Assembly: GCF_019799945.1 (NCBI RefSeq)
Contig: NZ_JABGCH010000005.1
Span: forward strand, 62,001-126,000
DNA length: 64,000 nucleotides
Origin: Modestobacter marinus
GTDB lineage: Bacteria > Actinomycetota > Actinomycetes > Mycobacteriales > Geodermatophilaceae
Direction of reading: 5' to 3'
Shown here: positions 15,479 to 23,911 of the stretch, piece by piece
How the letters are laid out: every line of letters begins with the position of its first letter
How positions within the stretch are numbered: position 1 is the first letter of the stretch
The notes under the pieces: generated by a model
What the model was told of the DNA's origin: nothing
Databases searched by the model: none
Seen by the model: only the letters and a program-made list of their open reading frames with translations
Position numbers and translations under genes: made by a program

Positions 15479-16416
15479 GCCGCACCTCCACTGCGTGCCC
15501 GGTCCTCGGCCAGGGCCTCCTCCTGCACGCTGCGGGCGTCGCCGTCCTCGGCGGAGGTGGCGCGCAGCGCCACGCCCTCCCGGGAGAGTGCCAGCGCCAC
15601 GCGGGCCCGGAGGTCACGCCCCACCTCGAACTGCTTGCCCGGCAGGGTCCGGGCCACCATCCGCAGGTTGACCTCGTCGAGGGCCAGGCTCTCCACGCCC
15701 ATGACGCTGGGCGCGTCGAGCAGCAGCCGGTGCAGGCGGGGGTCGTCGAACGCCTTCTTTCCGACGTCGCGGAGCACCTCCTGCACCCGGGTGACGTCGG
15801 TGGTGGCCGGGACGGGGACGTCGACCACCGCCCGCGCCCAGTCGCGGGAGAGGTTGACCACCTTGACGATCTGACCGTTCGAGATCGTCACCACCTCGCC
15901 GTCGGGCGAGCGCAGCCGGGTGATCCGCAGCGTGACGTCCTCGACGGTCCCGTTGGCCGACTCGGCGCTGCCGGTCACCGCGATGGAGACGACGTCGCCG
16001 AAGCCGTACTGCCGCTCGGTGATCAGGAAGAAGCCGGCCAGCACGTCGCCGACGACCCGCTGCGCGCCGAACCCGAGCCCGACGCCCAGCACGGTCGCCG
16101 GCGCGACCAGCCCGGTGACCGGGACGCCGAGGGTCTCCAGCACGAAGAACACGGCGATGCACCAGATCAGCACGATGCCGACCCAGGTGATCACCTGGGT
16201 CAGCGAGTGCCGGTGCTTCGCCGCCTCCGAGCGCACCAGGGCGTCGGAGCCGGTGTAGTTGGCGTCGATCCGGTCGGTGATCCGGTTCCCGGCCCAGCTC
16301 ACGAACCGGGCCAGCAGCGTGGCCCCGATCAGGATCAGCAGGGCCTCGAGACCGGGCCCGCGGAACCAGTTCCAGACGTCCTCTAGCGCTTCGATCGGTG
16401 CACCTCCATCCCGCAC
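15475..16416 (-). CDS. MscS-family mechanosensitive ion channel
   Basis: The 313-residue protein has three N-terminal membrane helices. The pore-lining helix carries the Gly/Ala pattern GLVAPATVLGVGLGFGAQRVVGDVLAGFFLI, and the MscS beta domain follows with RQYGFGDVVSI, GTVEDVTLRITRLRSPDG and VTISNGQIVKVVNLSR. It would open under membrane tension to release solutes on hypo-osmotic shock. The start is a GTG at 16416; the ribosome binding site is weak. It shares a stop-start overlap with the downstream Pro/Thr-rich membrane protein and diverges from the remnant of a BCCT osmolyte transporter, so this corner of the window is osmotic in theme. Confidence 0.9.
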   Translation of the reverse strand: MRDGGAPIEALEDVWNWFRGPGLEALLILIGATLLARFVSWAGNRITDRIDANYTGSDALVRSEAAKHRHSLTQVITWVGIVLIWCIAVFFVLETLGVPVTGLVAPATVLGVGLGFGAQRVVGDVLAGFFLITERQYGFGDVVSIAVTGSAESANGTVEDVTLRITRLRSPDGEVVTISNGQIVKVVNLSRDWARAVVDVPVPATTDVTRVQEVLRDVGKKAFDDPRLHRLLLDAPSVMGVESLALDEVNLRMVARTLPGKQFEVGRDLRARVALALSREGVALRATSAEDGDARSVQEEALAEDRARSGGAA

Positions 16417-16652
16417 CCATCTTGGCCCGTCGCCTCCGTCACATGCGCCTCGGGGGGCCTTCCTGTGGCCTGCGTGTGTCGCCGATGTGCGTGCTGACGA
16501 TGACTCACAGTGATGGGTTTGAGATCAACTCGGTGTGCAGCCCCTCCGCATCCAGCGCACGGTGGGGCGACTGTCCCCAGCCCAGGGCCGCCATCCCTGT
16601 CGTAACCACCTGAGTAAGGGAGAGGCGCCCGACCCGAGCGCCGTATCCAGCT

Positions 16653-17494
16653 GTGAGCACATCCCCCGCACGACATGGTGACGAGCGCGCAGTGTTCATC
16701 ACGGACAGTGATCAATCGATGGCGGACGCGCACCCGGCGTTGGCCGAGCCGCCGGCCCCGGAGGCCGATCGGGGTGGGCTGGACACCGTCGTCTTCGGCG
16801 TGGCCGCCGCCGTCGCGCTGGCCTTCGTCGTCTGGGGGTTCGCCTCTCCGACCGGCCTCGGCAGTGTGAGCTCCACCGCGCTGGTCTGGATCGAGGAGAA
16901 CCTGGGCTGGCTGTTCGTCACGCTGGCCTCGGCGTTCGTCGTCTTCGTCCTGTGGCTGGCGGCCAGCCGGTACGGCCGGATCCCGCTGGGCCGCGACGAC
17001 GAGGCGCCGGAGTTCCGCACCGTCTCCTGGATCGCGATGATGTTCAGCGCCGGCATGGGGATCGGGCTGATGTTCTACGGCGTCGCCGAGCCGCTGGCGC
17101 ACTACGTCTCCCCGCCGCCGGGTACCGCGGAGGGGGAGAGCAGATCGTCGTCTTCTGGGGCGTCGTGATGGGCGCGGTCGCGGCGATCATGCTGCTGGTC
17201 GGCGGGGACGACGCCCTCACCGGGCTGCAGAACCTGACGATCATCGCGGCGCTGCCGTTCGCGCTGGTCATGATCGGCATGGCGGTCGCGCTGGCCAAGG
17301 ACCTGCGCTCCTATCCGCTGATGCTGCGGCGGGCGTATGCCACGGGCGCCGTCGAGCAGGCCGTCGTCGAGGGGATCACCCGGCACGGCGACGACTTCGT
17401 GCTCGTGGTCGAGCCCGCCCCGTGCGCGGACGACACGCCCAACACGGTCGCCTTCCTGCCCGCGGACGTGCCGGCCGGCCGCCCGCGGGACTGA
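16653..17494 (+). pseudogene. BCCT (betaine/choline/carnitine) transporter, internally deleted
   Basis: The first frame (from a GTG at 16653; real start perhaps 16692 or 16719) gives the N-terminus and first helices of a BCCT transporter, ending in FRTVSWIAMMFSAGMGIGLM and FYGVAEPLAHYVSPPPGTAEG. At about 17135-17145 the sequence jumps to another frame encoding the last helix and tail (VVFWGVVMGAVAAIMLLVGG, then ALPFALVMIGMAVALAKDLR). A full BCCT protein has 12 helices and about 550 residues. About 300 central residues, including the substrate-binding Trp motif, are missing and the frame is shifted, so no functional transporter can be made. Confidence 0.88.
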
Positions 17495-17598
17495 GGTCGA
17501 GCCGTCCCGTCGACCGGTGGACCGGGACCCAGCCCGGCTCGACGGTCGCTCCGGAGGCTCACCCCCCGCCGACCGCCGGCTCCCGGCACGATGACGGG

Positions 17599-18582
17599 GT
17601 GACCGACGTCGTCGCCCGTGCCCGTGCCCTCGCCGACGACGTGCTGTTCCCCGCCGCCGGGGCGGTCGAGACGGCCGGTGCCGTGCCGGCCGACCACCTG
17701 GACGCGCTCGCCGCGGCCGGCCTGTACGGCCTGACCGGCCCCGCCGACGCCGGCGGGCTGGACGCGGACCGCGCCACGGTCGCCGCCGTCGTGGAGGAAC
17801 TGGCCGCCGGCGACCTGACCACGACGTTCATCTGGCTCCAGCACCTCGGCGTCGCGGGCATGCTCGGGAACGGCCCGGCGGAGCTGCGGCAGACGTTCCT
17901 CGCCGACCTGTGCGCCGGTCGCCGCCGGGCGGGCATCGCGTTGCAGGCCGCCGTCCGCCCCGGGCCGCCGGCGATCCGGGCGCGCCGCGAGGGGGAGCAC
18001 CTCGTGCTGGACGGCGCCGTCCCCTGGGTGACCGGCTGGGGCCACATCGACCTGCTCCTGGTGGCGGCCCGGGACGGGGACCAGGTGTGCTTCGTGCTCG
18101 TCGACGCGGTGGCCGGGCCCACCCTGGGCGTGACCCCGCAGCGGATGGTCGCGGTGGAGGCCAGCGCCACCGTGGAGCTCGCGCTCACCGGCCACCGGGT
18201 GCCCGCGGGCCGGCTGCTGGTCGTCGTCCCCCTGGCCGATCTGGTCGCCGGCGACCCGGCGGGGCTGCGGCTCAACGGGTCGCTCGCGCTCGGCGTCGTC
18301 GCGCGCTGCGCCCGGCTCATCGGCCCCTCACCGCTGGACGGCGACCTCGCCGCCGCCCGCGCCCGGCTCGACGCGGCCGGCCCGGAGGAGCTGCCCGCGG
18401 CCCGGGCGCACGCCGCCGCCCTCGCCCACCGCGCCGCCGGGCTGCTGGTAGCGGTCACCGGCAGCCGGGCAGTGCTGGCGGGTGCGCACGCGCAGCGGCT
18501 GGCCCGGGAGGCGCTGTTCCTGCTGGTGTTCGGCTCGCGGCCGGCGATCAGGCAGGCACTGGTCGCCGAGCTGGGCGGCTGA
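17599..18582 (+). CDS. Acyl-CoA dehydrogenase-like flavoprotein
   Basis: The 327-residue protein follows the acyl-CoA dehydrogenase layout: an N-terminal helical domain (LDALAAAGLYGLTGPADAGG, TTTFIWLQHLG), a central beta domain with the flavin-contact stretch LVLDGAVPWVTGWGHIDLLL, and a short C-terminal helical part (RAVLAGAHAQRLAREALFLL). It is shorter than the usual 380 residues and the C-terminal domain lacks the common catalytic Glu motif. It may therefore be a divergent or monooxygenase-type member. The start is a GTG at 17599. It stands alone, convergent with the siderophore ABC genes. Confidence 0.82.
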   Translation: MTDVVARARALADDVLFPAAGAVETAGAVPADHLDALAAAGLYGLTGPADAGGLDADRATVAAVVEELAAGDLTTTFIWLQHLGVAGMLGNGPAELRQTFLADLCAGRRRAGIALQAAVRPGPPAIRARREGEHLVLDGAVPWVTGWGHIDLLLVAARDGDQVCFVLVDAVAGPTLGVTPQRMVAVEASATVELALTGHRVPAGRLLVVVPLADLVAGDPAGLRLNGSLALGVVARCARLIGPSPLDGDLAAARARLDAAGPEELPAARAHAAALAHRAAGLLVAVTGSRAVLAGAHAQRLAREALFLLVFGSRPAIRQALVAELGG

Positions 18583-18583
18583 G

Positions 18584-19420
18584 CTACCGCAGCCGGCGGA
18601 CCGGCACCACCATCGGTGTGCCGGACACCGGATCGGGCACCACCCGCGCCTCCAGCTCGAAGACGTCGGCGAGCAGCTGCTCGGTGAGCACCTCGCCGGG
18701 CGTGCCGGAGGCCACCAGCACGCCGTCCTTCATCGCGACGAGCCGCTCGGCGTAGCGGGCGGCGAGGTTGAGGTCGTGCAGCACGACGACGACGGTGCGG
18801 CCCCGCTCGGTGTGCAGCCGGCCGATGAGCTCCAGGACGTCGACCTGGTGGGCGAGGTCGAGATAGGTCGTGGGCTCGTCCAGCAGCAGCAGGTCGGTGC
18901 CCTGGGCCAGCGCCATCGAGATCCAGGCGCGCTGCCGCTGCCCGCCGGAGAGGGCGTCGACCGGGGCGTCGGCGTGCTCGGCCATGTCGGTCCAGGTGAG
19001 CGCCTCGGTGACGATCGCCTCGTCGTCCGACGACCACTGGCGCAGCCAGCTCTGGTGCGGGTGCCGGCCCCGGGCCACCAGGTCGGCGACGGTCAGCCCC
19101 TCGGGCGCGAGCGGGGTCTGCGGCAGCAGGCCCAGGACCTTGGCGACCTCGCGGGTCGGGGTGGCGGTGATCGCCCGGCCGTCGAGCAGCACGGTGCCCT
19201 CGGTGGGCCGCAGCAGCCGGCCCAGCGCGCGGAGCAGGGTGGACTTGCCGCAGCCGTTGGGCCCGACGATCGCGGTGAACGACCCGTCGGTGAGCGCCAG
19301 GTCCAGATCCGCGACGACGACCTTCTCGCCGTAGGCGAGCCGGACGCCGTCCGCCGCGAGCCGGACGGCGGGTGCCGCGCCGGTGGAGGTCCCGGCGGAG
19401 GGGGAGGTCAGGGCAGTCAC
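18584..19420 (-). CDS. Iron-siderophore ABC transporter ATP-binding protein
   Basis: The 278-residue protein has Walker A GPNGCGKST (about residues 53-61), signature LSGGQRQR (157-164), Walker B LLLLDEPT (177-184) and the H-loop His in VVVVLHDLNLAARYAE. The FecE/FepC style (TYLDLAHQVDVLELI after Walker B) identifies it as the ATPase of an iron-chelate importer. Its GTG start overlaps the stop of the upstream permease gene. Together with two FecCD permeases it forms a complete import machine except for the lipoprotein that binds the siderophore, which is not in this window. The operon begins with an iron box. Confidence 0.95.
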   Translation of the reverse strand: MTALTSPSAGTSTGAAPAVRLAADGVRLAYGEKVVVADLDLALTDGSFTAIVGPNGCGKSTLLRALGRLLRPTEGTVLLDGRAITATPTREVAKVLGLLPQTPLAPEGLTVADLVARGRHPHQSWLRQWSSDDEAIVTEALTWTDMAEHADAPVDALSGGQRQRAWISMALAQGTDLLLLDEPTTYLDLAHQVDVLELIGRLHTERGRTVVVVLHDLNLAARYAERLVAMKDGVLVASGTPGEVLTEQLLADVFELEARVVPDPVSGTPMVVPVRRLR

Positions 19421-20508
19421 AGGGTCGATCGCCGCCTTCCGCGGACGAGGAGCCAGAGCAGGTAGGGCGCGCCGACCACGGCGATGACCACACCGACCGG
19501 GAACGTCTCGGGGAACGCGGTCCGGGCGACCAGGTCGCTCAGCACCAGGAGCAGCGCGCCGAGCAGCGCGGAGGCGACCAGCGGCGGCCGGGAGCCGCCG
19601 GTCAGCCGGACGGCGATCTGCGGGACCACCAGCGCGACGAACTGGATCGGCCCGGCCGCGGAGACCGCGAACGCCGCCAGGCAGACCGCGACCAGCACGA
19701 CGGTGCCCTGGGCGAGCGGCACCCGGATCCCGAGGCCGCGCGCGGTCTCGTCACCGAACTGCAGCACCCCCAGCACCCGGGTCAGTGCCAGGGCGGCGGG
19801 GAACAGGACCAGCAGCGCCACGGCCAGCGGCAGCGCCTGTCCCCAGCCGCGGCCGTGCAGCGACCCGGAGATCCACACGTTGGCGGCCGCCGCGTCGGTG
19901 ATCTCGCTGCGGGTGAGCAGGTAGGAGACCAGCGCCTGGGTGAACGCCGACAGGCCGACGCCGACCAGCACCAGCCGGTACCCGTCGATGCCCCTCCGCC
20001 ACGCCAGGCCGAAGATGAGCGCCGCCACGGCCAGCGCGCCGAGCAGCGCCGTGGCCGGCGTCCCGAGCCCGCCCAGGACGGCGCCGGCCCCGGCGGCCCC
20101 GCCGAGCACGATGACCGCGACCGCGCCCACGGCCGCGCCACCGGTGACGCCGAGGATGTCCGGGCTGGCCAGCGGGTTGCGGGCGAAGGTCTGGATGAGC
20201 GCGCCGGAGACGCCCAGGGCCAGGCCGACCAGCAGGCCGACGACGATCCGCGGGGCGCGCAGCTCCAGCACGATGAACCGCTGGGTGTCGTCCCCGGCGC
20301 CGACGAGGGCACCGAGCACCTCTAGCACGCTGATCGGGAAGTCGCCGCGGCCCAGGCTGACCGCGCAGGCGAGCACCAGGGCGGCCAGCACGGCCAGCGG
20401 GACGACGAGCGGGCGGAGCCGGTAGGCGCCGGAGACGGGACCGACCCGCAGCGCGCGCCGCGGCCGGGCATGGGTACCCGGCGTCCGGGTGGGGGCGGCG
20501 AGCGTCAC
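19417..20508 (-). CDS. Iron-siderophore ABC transporter permease (FecCD family), second subunit
   Basis: The 363-residue integral membrane protein has about nine or ten hydrophobic helices. FecCD hallmarks are LRAPRIVVGLLVGLALGVSG, IQTFARNPLASPDILGVTGG, and near the end GPIQFVALVVPQIAVRLTGG. Alternating domains of this kind form the membrane channel for ferric siderophores. The GTG start at 20508 overlaps the stop codon of the first permease (GTGA), and the stop overlaps the ATPase start, so all three subunits are translationally coupled. The N-terminal 35 residues are a basic, Pro-rich cytoplasmic extension. Confidence 0.94.
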   Translation of the reverse strand: MTLAAPTRTPGTHARPRRALRVGPVSGAYRLRPLVVPLAVLAALVLACAVSLGRGDFPISVLEVLGALVGAGDDTQRFIVLELRAPRIVVGLLVGLALGVSGALIQTFARNPLASPDILGVTGGAAVGAVAVIVLGGAAGAGAVLGGLGTPATALLGALAVAALIFGLAWRRGIDGYRLVLVGVGLSAFTQALVSYLLTRSEITDAAAANVWISGSLHGRGWGQALPLAVALLVLFPAALALTRVLGVLQFGDETARGLGIRVPLAQGTVVLVAVCLAAFAVSAAGPIQFVALVVPQIAVRLTGGSRPPLVASALLGALLLVLSDLVARTAFPETFPVGVVIAVVGAPYLLWLLVRGRRRSTL

Positions 20509-21569
20509 AGCTGGACCAGCCGGCGGCGGCGGACCAGGGCGACGAAGAACGGCGTGCCGACCACCGCGAGCACGATCCCGACCTGCAGCTCGCCGGGGCG
20601 GGCCACGACCCGGCCCAGCACGTCGGCGACCAGCAGGGACACCGCACCCAGCAGGCCCGCGTAGGGGACCAGCCACCGGTGGTCGGGGCCGGTGATCGCC
20701 CGGGCGACGTGCGGGACGACCAGGCCGACGAACGCGATCGGCCCGCAGGCGGCGGTGGCGGCGCCGGTGAGCAGTGTGGTCGCGGCCAGCCCGGTGCCGC
20801 GGGCCAGCCAGATCCGCTGGCCCAGGCCGCGGGCGACGTCCTCGCCGAGGCGGAGCGTGTTGAGCGCCGGCGCGTTGACCACCGCGAGCACCACGCCCAG
20901 GACGATGAACGGCGCGACCTGCGTGGCGATCGAGAGGTCCCGGCCGGACAGGGCCCCGACGATCCAGAAGCGGTAGGCGTCGAGGGTGGTCCGTTCCCGG
21001 ATGGTCAGCGCCTGCACCAGCGCGAACAGCAGCGCGGTGAGCGCGGCGCCGGCGAGGGCCAGGCTGACCGGGGTCGCGCCGCCCCGGCCCGAGCCGCCGA
21101 TCGCGAAGACCGCCACGCTGCCCAGCAGCGCGCCGGCGAAGGCGAACCAGACGTAGCCGCTGGGCGCGGTGATGCCGAGCAGCGAGACGGCCAGCACCAC
21201 GGCGAACGCGGCTCCGGCGGTGACGCCGAGCAGCCCGGGGTCGCCGAGCGGGTTGCGGGTGTGGCCCTGCATGAGCGCGCCGGAGATCCCGAGGGCGGTC
21301 CCGGCGAGCAGGCCGAGCAGCGTGCGGGGCACCCGCAGCTCCCGGACGATGATCGCGTCGTCCCCGGGCACCGAGGAGTCGGTGAGCGCCTGCCAGACGG
21401 TGCCGAGCCCGATGGAGCGGGTGCCGACGGCGATGCTCAGCGCGCACGCGGCGAGGACCAGGAGGACGAGCAGCCAGAGCCCGGCCGTGCGGGACACCCC
21501 GCCGCGCAGCAGGCCCCCGCGGGGTCGGTCCGCCGCCGGGACGGGCCGGGTGGCCGTGCGCTGCGCCAC
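20505..21569 (-). CDS. Iron-siderophore ABC transporter permease (FecCD family), first subunit
   Basis: This 354-residue multi-helix protein is the paralogous partner of the downstream permease. Family motifs include ELRVPRTLLGLLAGTALGIS, LMQGHTRNPLGDPGLLGVTA and CGPIAFVGLVVPHVARAITG, with the glycine-rich coupling loop before the ATPase-contact helix. It is the first gene of the operon; its GTG at 21569 lies about 50 bases downstream of an iron box. The heterodimer of this and the next subunit would import a ferric siderophore across the inner membrane. Confidence 0.94.
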   Translation of the reverse strand: MAQRTATRPVPAADRPRGGLLRGGVSRTAGLWLLVLLVLAACALSIAVGTRSIGLGTVWQALTDSSVPGDDAIIVRELRVPRTLLGLLAGTALGISGALMQGHTRNPLGDPGLLGVTAGAAFAVVLAVSLLGITAPSGYVWFAFAGALLGSVAVFAIGGSGRGGATPVSLALAGAALTALLFALVQALTIRERTTLDAYRFWIVGALSGRDLSIATQVAPFIVLGVVLAVVNAPALNTLRLGEDVARGLGQRIWLARGTGLAATTLLTGAATAACGPIAFVGLVVPHVARAITGPDHRWLVPYAGLLGAVSLLVADVLGRVVARPGELQVGIVLAVVGTPFFVALVRRRRLVQL

Positions 21570-21616
21570 GTGCGGCTCCTGGGGGACGGCGGGCAGGCCG
21601 GACGTCGGGCCGGCAC

Positions 21617-21636
21617 GGTTAGGCTCACCTTACCCA
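21617..21636 (-). promoter_or_regulatory. Iron box (IdeR/DmdR-type DtxR operator)
   Basis: The stretch GGTTAGGCTCACCTTACCCA contains TTAGGCTCACCTTACC. It matches the actinobacterial iron-box consensus TTAGGTTAGGCTAACCTAA closely in its core and right half. It lies about 50 bases upstream of the first FecCD permease start. Iron-loaded IdeR/DmdR would bind here and repress the importer when iron is plentiful. Confidence 0.82.
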
Positions 21637-21679
21637 GGGATCCCGGGCGGCACGCCCCCCGGGTGCGGGACGGGGTTCT

Positions 21680-22267
21680 TCAGCGGGGGGCGATCCCGGC
21701 GACGACGAGGTCGGCGAGCTCCCGGTAGGCCGCGGCGTCGTCCATCCCGGTGGCGGCGAGGACGTCGCCGCGGTGGATCGCCGCCATCACCTGGGCGACC
21801 GCGACGCCGACGAACGAGGCGTGCACCGGCCGGACCGTGCCGGCCGCGACGCCCTCGCCGACCAGCTGCTGCACCCGGGCGGCGGCCGCGCGGGTGTTGC
21901 GCTCGTAGATCTCCCGGGCCGGCGCGAACGCGGCGACGTCGGCGAAGAACGCCGGGGAGGCCGGCTGCAGCTGCTCGGCGACGGCGAGCAGGTAGGCGCT
22001 GATCCGCTCGCGGTGGTCGCCGGTCGAGGCGATCCGCGACTCCACGGCGGCGGTGGCGGTCTGGAAGAACCGCTTCACCGCGGCCACCACGAGCTGTTCC
22101 TTGCTGGCCGCGATGCCGTACAGCGTGCTCTTGGAGCAGTGCAGCCGGCGGGCGAGGTCGTCGAGCGTGAACGTGGCGAAGCCCTCGGCCAGCACGAGGG
22201 CCACCAGCTCGTCGAGCAGCTCCGCGCGCCGGCGGGTGCGGGCGGTACGCGTGTCCAACGACGTCAT
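21680..22267 (-). CDS. TetR-family transcriptional regulator
   Basis: The 195-residue protein has an N-terminal TetR helix-turn-helix (LDELVALVLAEGFATFTLDD, LARRLHCSKSTLYGIAASKEQL, residues about 15-60) and an all-helical ligand-binding C-terminal domain. GAGGAGG precedes the ATG at 22267. It diverges from an acyl-CoA dehydrogenase gene, and the palindrome between them (22324-22353) is a likely operator. The usual scheme is repression of the divergent acyl-CoA dehydrogenase relieved by an acyl-CoA or fatty-acid ligand; this part is inferred from context. Confidence 0.93.
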   Translation of the reverse strand: MTSLDTRTARTRRRAELLDELVALVLAEGFATFTLDDLARRLHCSKSTLYGIAASKEQLVVAAVKRFFQTATAAVESRIASTGDHRERISAYLLAVAEQLQPASPAFFADVAAFAPAREIYERNTRAAAARVQQLVGEGVAAGTVRPVHASFVGVAVAQVMAAIHRGDVLAATGMDDAAAYRELADLVVAGIAPR

Positions 22268-22310
22268 GGCGGCCTCCTCGGGGCTGCCGGAGGGTAGCAA
22301 CGGGAAGCGG

Positions 22311-22353
22311 TTGAGTACGCGCGTCAGTACTGCGTATCGTTCTGCAGTACTGA
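22311..22353 (+). promoter_or_regulatory. Promoter and TetR operator before acyl-CoA dehydrogenase
   Basis: Perfect 10-base arms TCAGTACTGC (22324-22333) and GCAGTACTGA (22344-22353) flank a 10-base spacer. A -35-like TTGAGT (22311-22316) and -10-like TATCGT (22335-22340), 18 bases apart, overlap the operator, so a bound TetR dimer would block RNA polymerase. Confidence 0.7.
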
Positions 22354-22393
22354 AGGCCGGACGACGTCGTCCGGTCGCTGCCGGAGGTGTGCC

Positions 22394-23587
22394 GTGCCCG
22401 TCCGTCGTCTCGTGCCCTCGCAAGAGGCCGCCGACCTCCTCGACCTGACCCGGCAGCTGGCCCGCGAGGAGCTCGCGCCGCGGGCGGCCGCCGCCGAGGC
22501 CGCCGAGGCGTTCCCCCGCGACGTCTTCCGGACCCTCGGCCGCGCCGGGCTGCTCGGCCTGCCCTTCGCCGAGGAGCACGGCGGCGGGGGGCAGCCGTAC
22601 GAGGTCTACCTGCAGGTGCTCGAGGAGCTGGCCGCGGCCTGGGCGAGCGTCGCGGTCGGCGTCAGCGTGCACGGGCTGTCCTGCGTCGCGCTGGCCACCG
22701 CCGGCACGCCCGAGCAGCAGCAGCGGCTGCCGGAGCTCCTCGGCGGCGAGCTGCTGGGCGCCTACTGCCTCTCCGAGCCGCACGCCGGCTCCGATCCCGC
22801 CGCCATGCGCACCCGCGCGGTCCGCGACGGCGACGGCTACGTGCTCACCGGCGACAAGGCGTGGACGACGCACGGCGGGGTGGCCGACTTCTACACGGTG
22901 ATGGCGCGGACCTCCGAGGACCGCTCCCGCGGCATCTCCTGCTTCCTGGTGCCCGGCGACGCCCCCGGCTTGTCCGCCGACGCCCCGGAACGGAAGATGG
23001 GCCTGACCGGCTCCACCACGGCGACCATGCGGCTGGACGGCGTGCGGGTGTCCGCCGACCGGCTGATCGGAGCCGAGGGGCAGGGGCTGTCGCTCGCGCT
23101 GGGCGCGCTGGACGCGGGGCGGCTGGGCATCGCCGCCGTCGCGACCGGCCTGGCGCAGCGCGCGCTGGACGACGCGGTGGCCTACGCCCGGGAGCGGGAG
23201 ACCTTCGGCGTCCCGATCATCGAGCACCAGGGCCTGGCCTTCCTGCTCGCGGACATGGCCGCCGCCGTCGAGACCTCCCGCGCCATGTACCTCGCCGCCG
23301 CCCGGCTGCGCGACGCCGGGCAGCCGTACGGCCAGCAGGCGGCGATCGCCAAGCTGGTGGCGACCGACAACGCGATGAAGGTGACCACCGACGCCGTCCA
23401 GGTGCTCGGCGGCTACGGCTACACCCGCGACTTCCCGGTCGAGCGGTACATGCGGGAGGCGAAGGTCATGCAGATCTTCGAGGGCACCAACCAGATCCAG
23501 CGGCTGGTGATCAGCCGGGCGCTGGCCCGGGACGACGTCCGGACCACGACCGTCACCCCCGGCACCCCGCTCGCCCTCGCCCGCTAG
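22394..23587 (+). CDS. Acyl-CoA dehydrogenase
   Basis: The 397-residue flavoenzyme has the full family set: an N-terminal helical domain, the FAD/substrate segment YCLSEPHAGSDPAAM, the beta-domain motif GDKAWTTHGGVADFYTVMAR, the VQVLGGYGYTRDFPVERYMR segment, and the catalytic Glu in QIFEGTNQIQRLVISRAL. It would catalyse alpha-beta desaturation of an acyl-CoA in fatty-acid or branched-chain catabolism, passing electrons to ETF. The GTG at 22394 follows GGAGGTGTGCC. Regulation by the divergent TetR protein is likely. No ETF or thiolase gene is adjacent. Confidence 0.95.
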   Translation: MPVRRLVPSQEAADLLDLTRQLAREELAPRAAAAEAAEAFPRDVFRTLGRAGLLGLPFAEEHGGGGQPYEVYLQVLEELAAAWASVAVGVSVHGLSCVALATAGTPEQQQRLPELLGGELLGAYCLSEPHAGSDPAAMRTRAVRDGDGYVLTGDKAWTTHGGVADFYTVMARTSEDRSRGISCFLVPGDAPGLSADAPERKMGLTGSTTATMRLDGVRVSADRLIGAEGQGLSLALGALDAGRLGIAAVATGLAQRALDDAVAYARERETFGVPIIEHQGLAFLLADMAAAVETSRAMYLAAARLRDAGQPYGQQAAIAKLVATDNAMKVTTDAVQVLGGYGYTRDFPVERYMREAKVMQIFEGTNQIQRLVISRALARDDVRTTTVTPGTPLALAR

Positions 23588-23638
23588 GGACGCTCGCCGA
23601 GGGGCGGAGATGGCCATTTCCGCCCGTAGGGTGGCCGC

Positions 23639-23905
23639 ATGTGTCGGAACATCCACGTCCTGCACAACCTGGAACCCGCGACGACGTCGGACGAGGTCCG
23701 CGCCGCTGCGCTGCAGTACGTGCGCAAGGTGAGCGGCTACGCCAAGCCCTCGCAGGCCAACCAGGCCGCGTTCGACCGGGCCGTCGCGGAGATCGCCCAC
23801 GCCACCGAGCACCTGCTCGCGGACCTGGTCACCAACGCGGCGCCGCGGGACCGCGAGGTGCTCGCCGCCCAGGCCCGCGAACGCTCCGCCGCCCGCTACG
23901 GGTAG
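23639..23905 (+). CDS. DUF2277 family small protein
   Basis: The 88-residue protein begins CRNIHVLHNLEPATTSDEVR, the characteristic DUF2277 N-terminus. It continues with the ALQYVRKVSGYAKPSQANQ motif and a helical C-terminus (AVAEIAHATEHLLADLV). It is a soluble all-helical protein of unknown function that is widespread in actinobacteria. The Cys and His at the N-terminus are conserved and might bind metal. It stands alone between the acyl-CoA dehydrogenase and ilvA, tail-to-tail with the latter 6 bases away. Confidence 0.9.
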   Translation: MCRNIHVLHNLEPATTSDEVRAAALQYVRKVSGYAKPSQANQAAFDRAVAEIAHATEHLLADLVTNAAPRDREVLAAQARERSAARYG

Positions 23906-23911
23906 GGGCCG

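Noticed and set aside
16417-16652. Riboswitch upstream of the BCCT remnant
   Set aside because: The 236-base spacer has some stem-like repeats, but no conserved motif I can match. It is left as promoter space.
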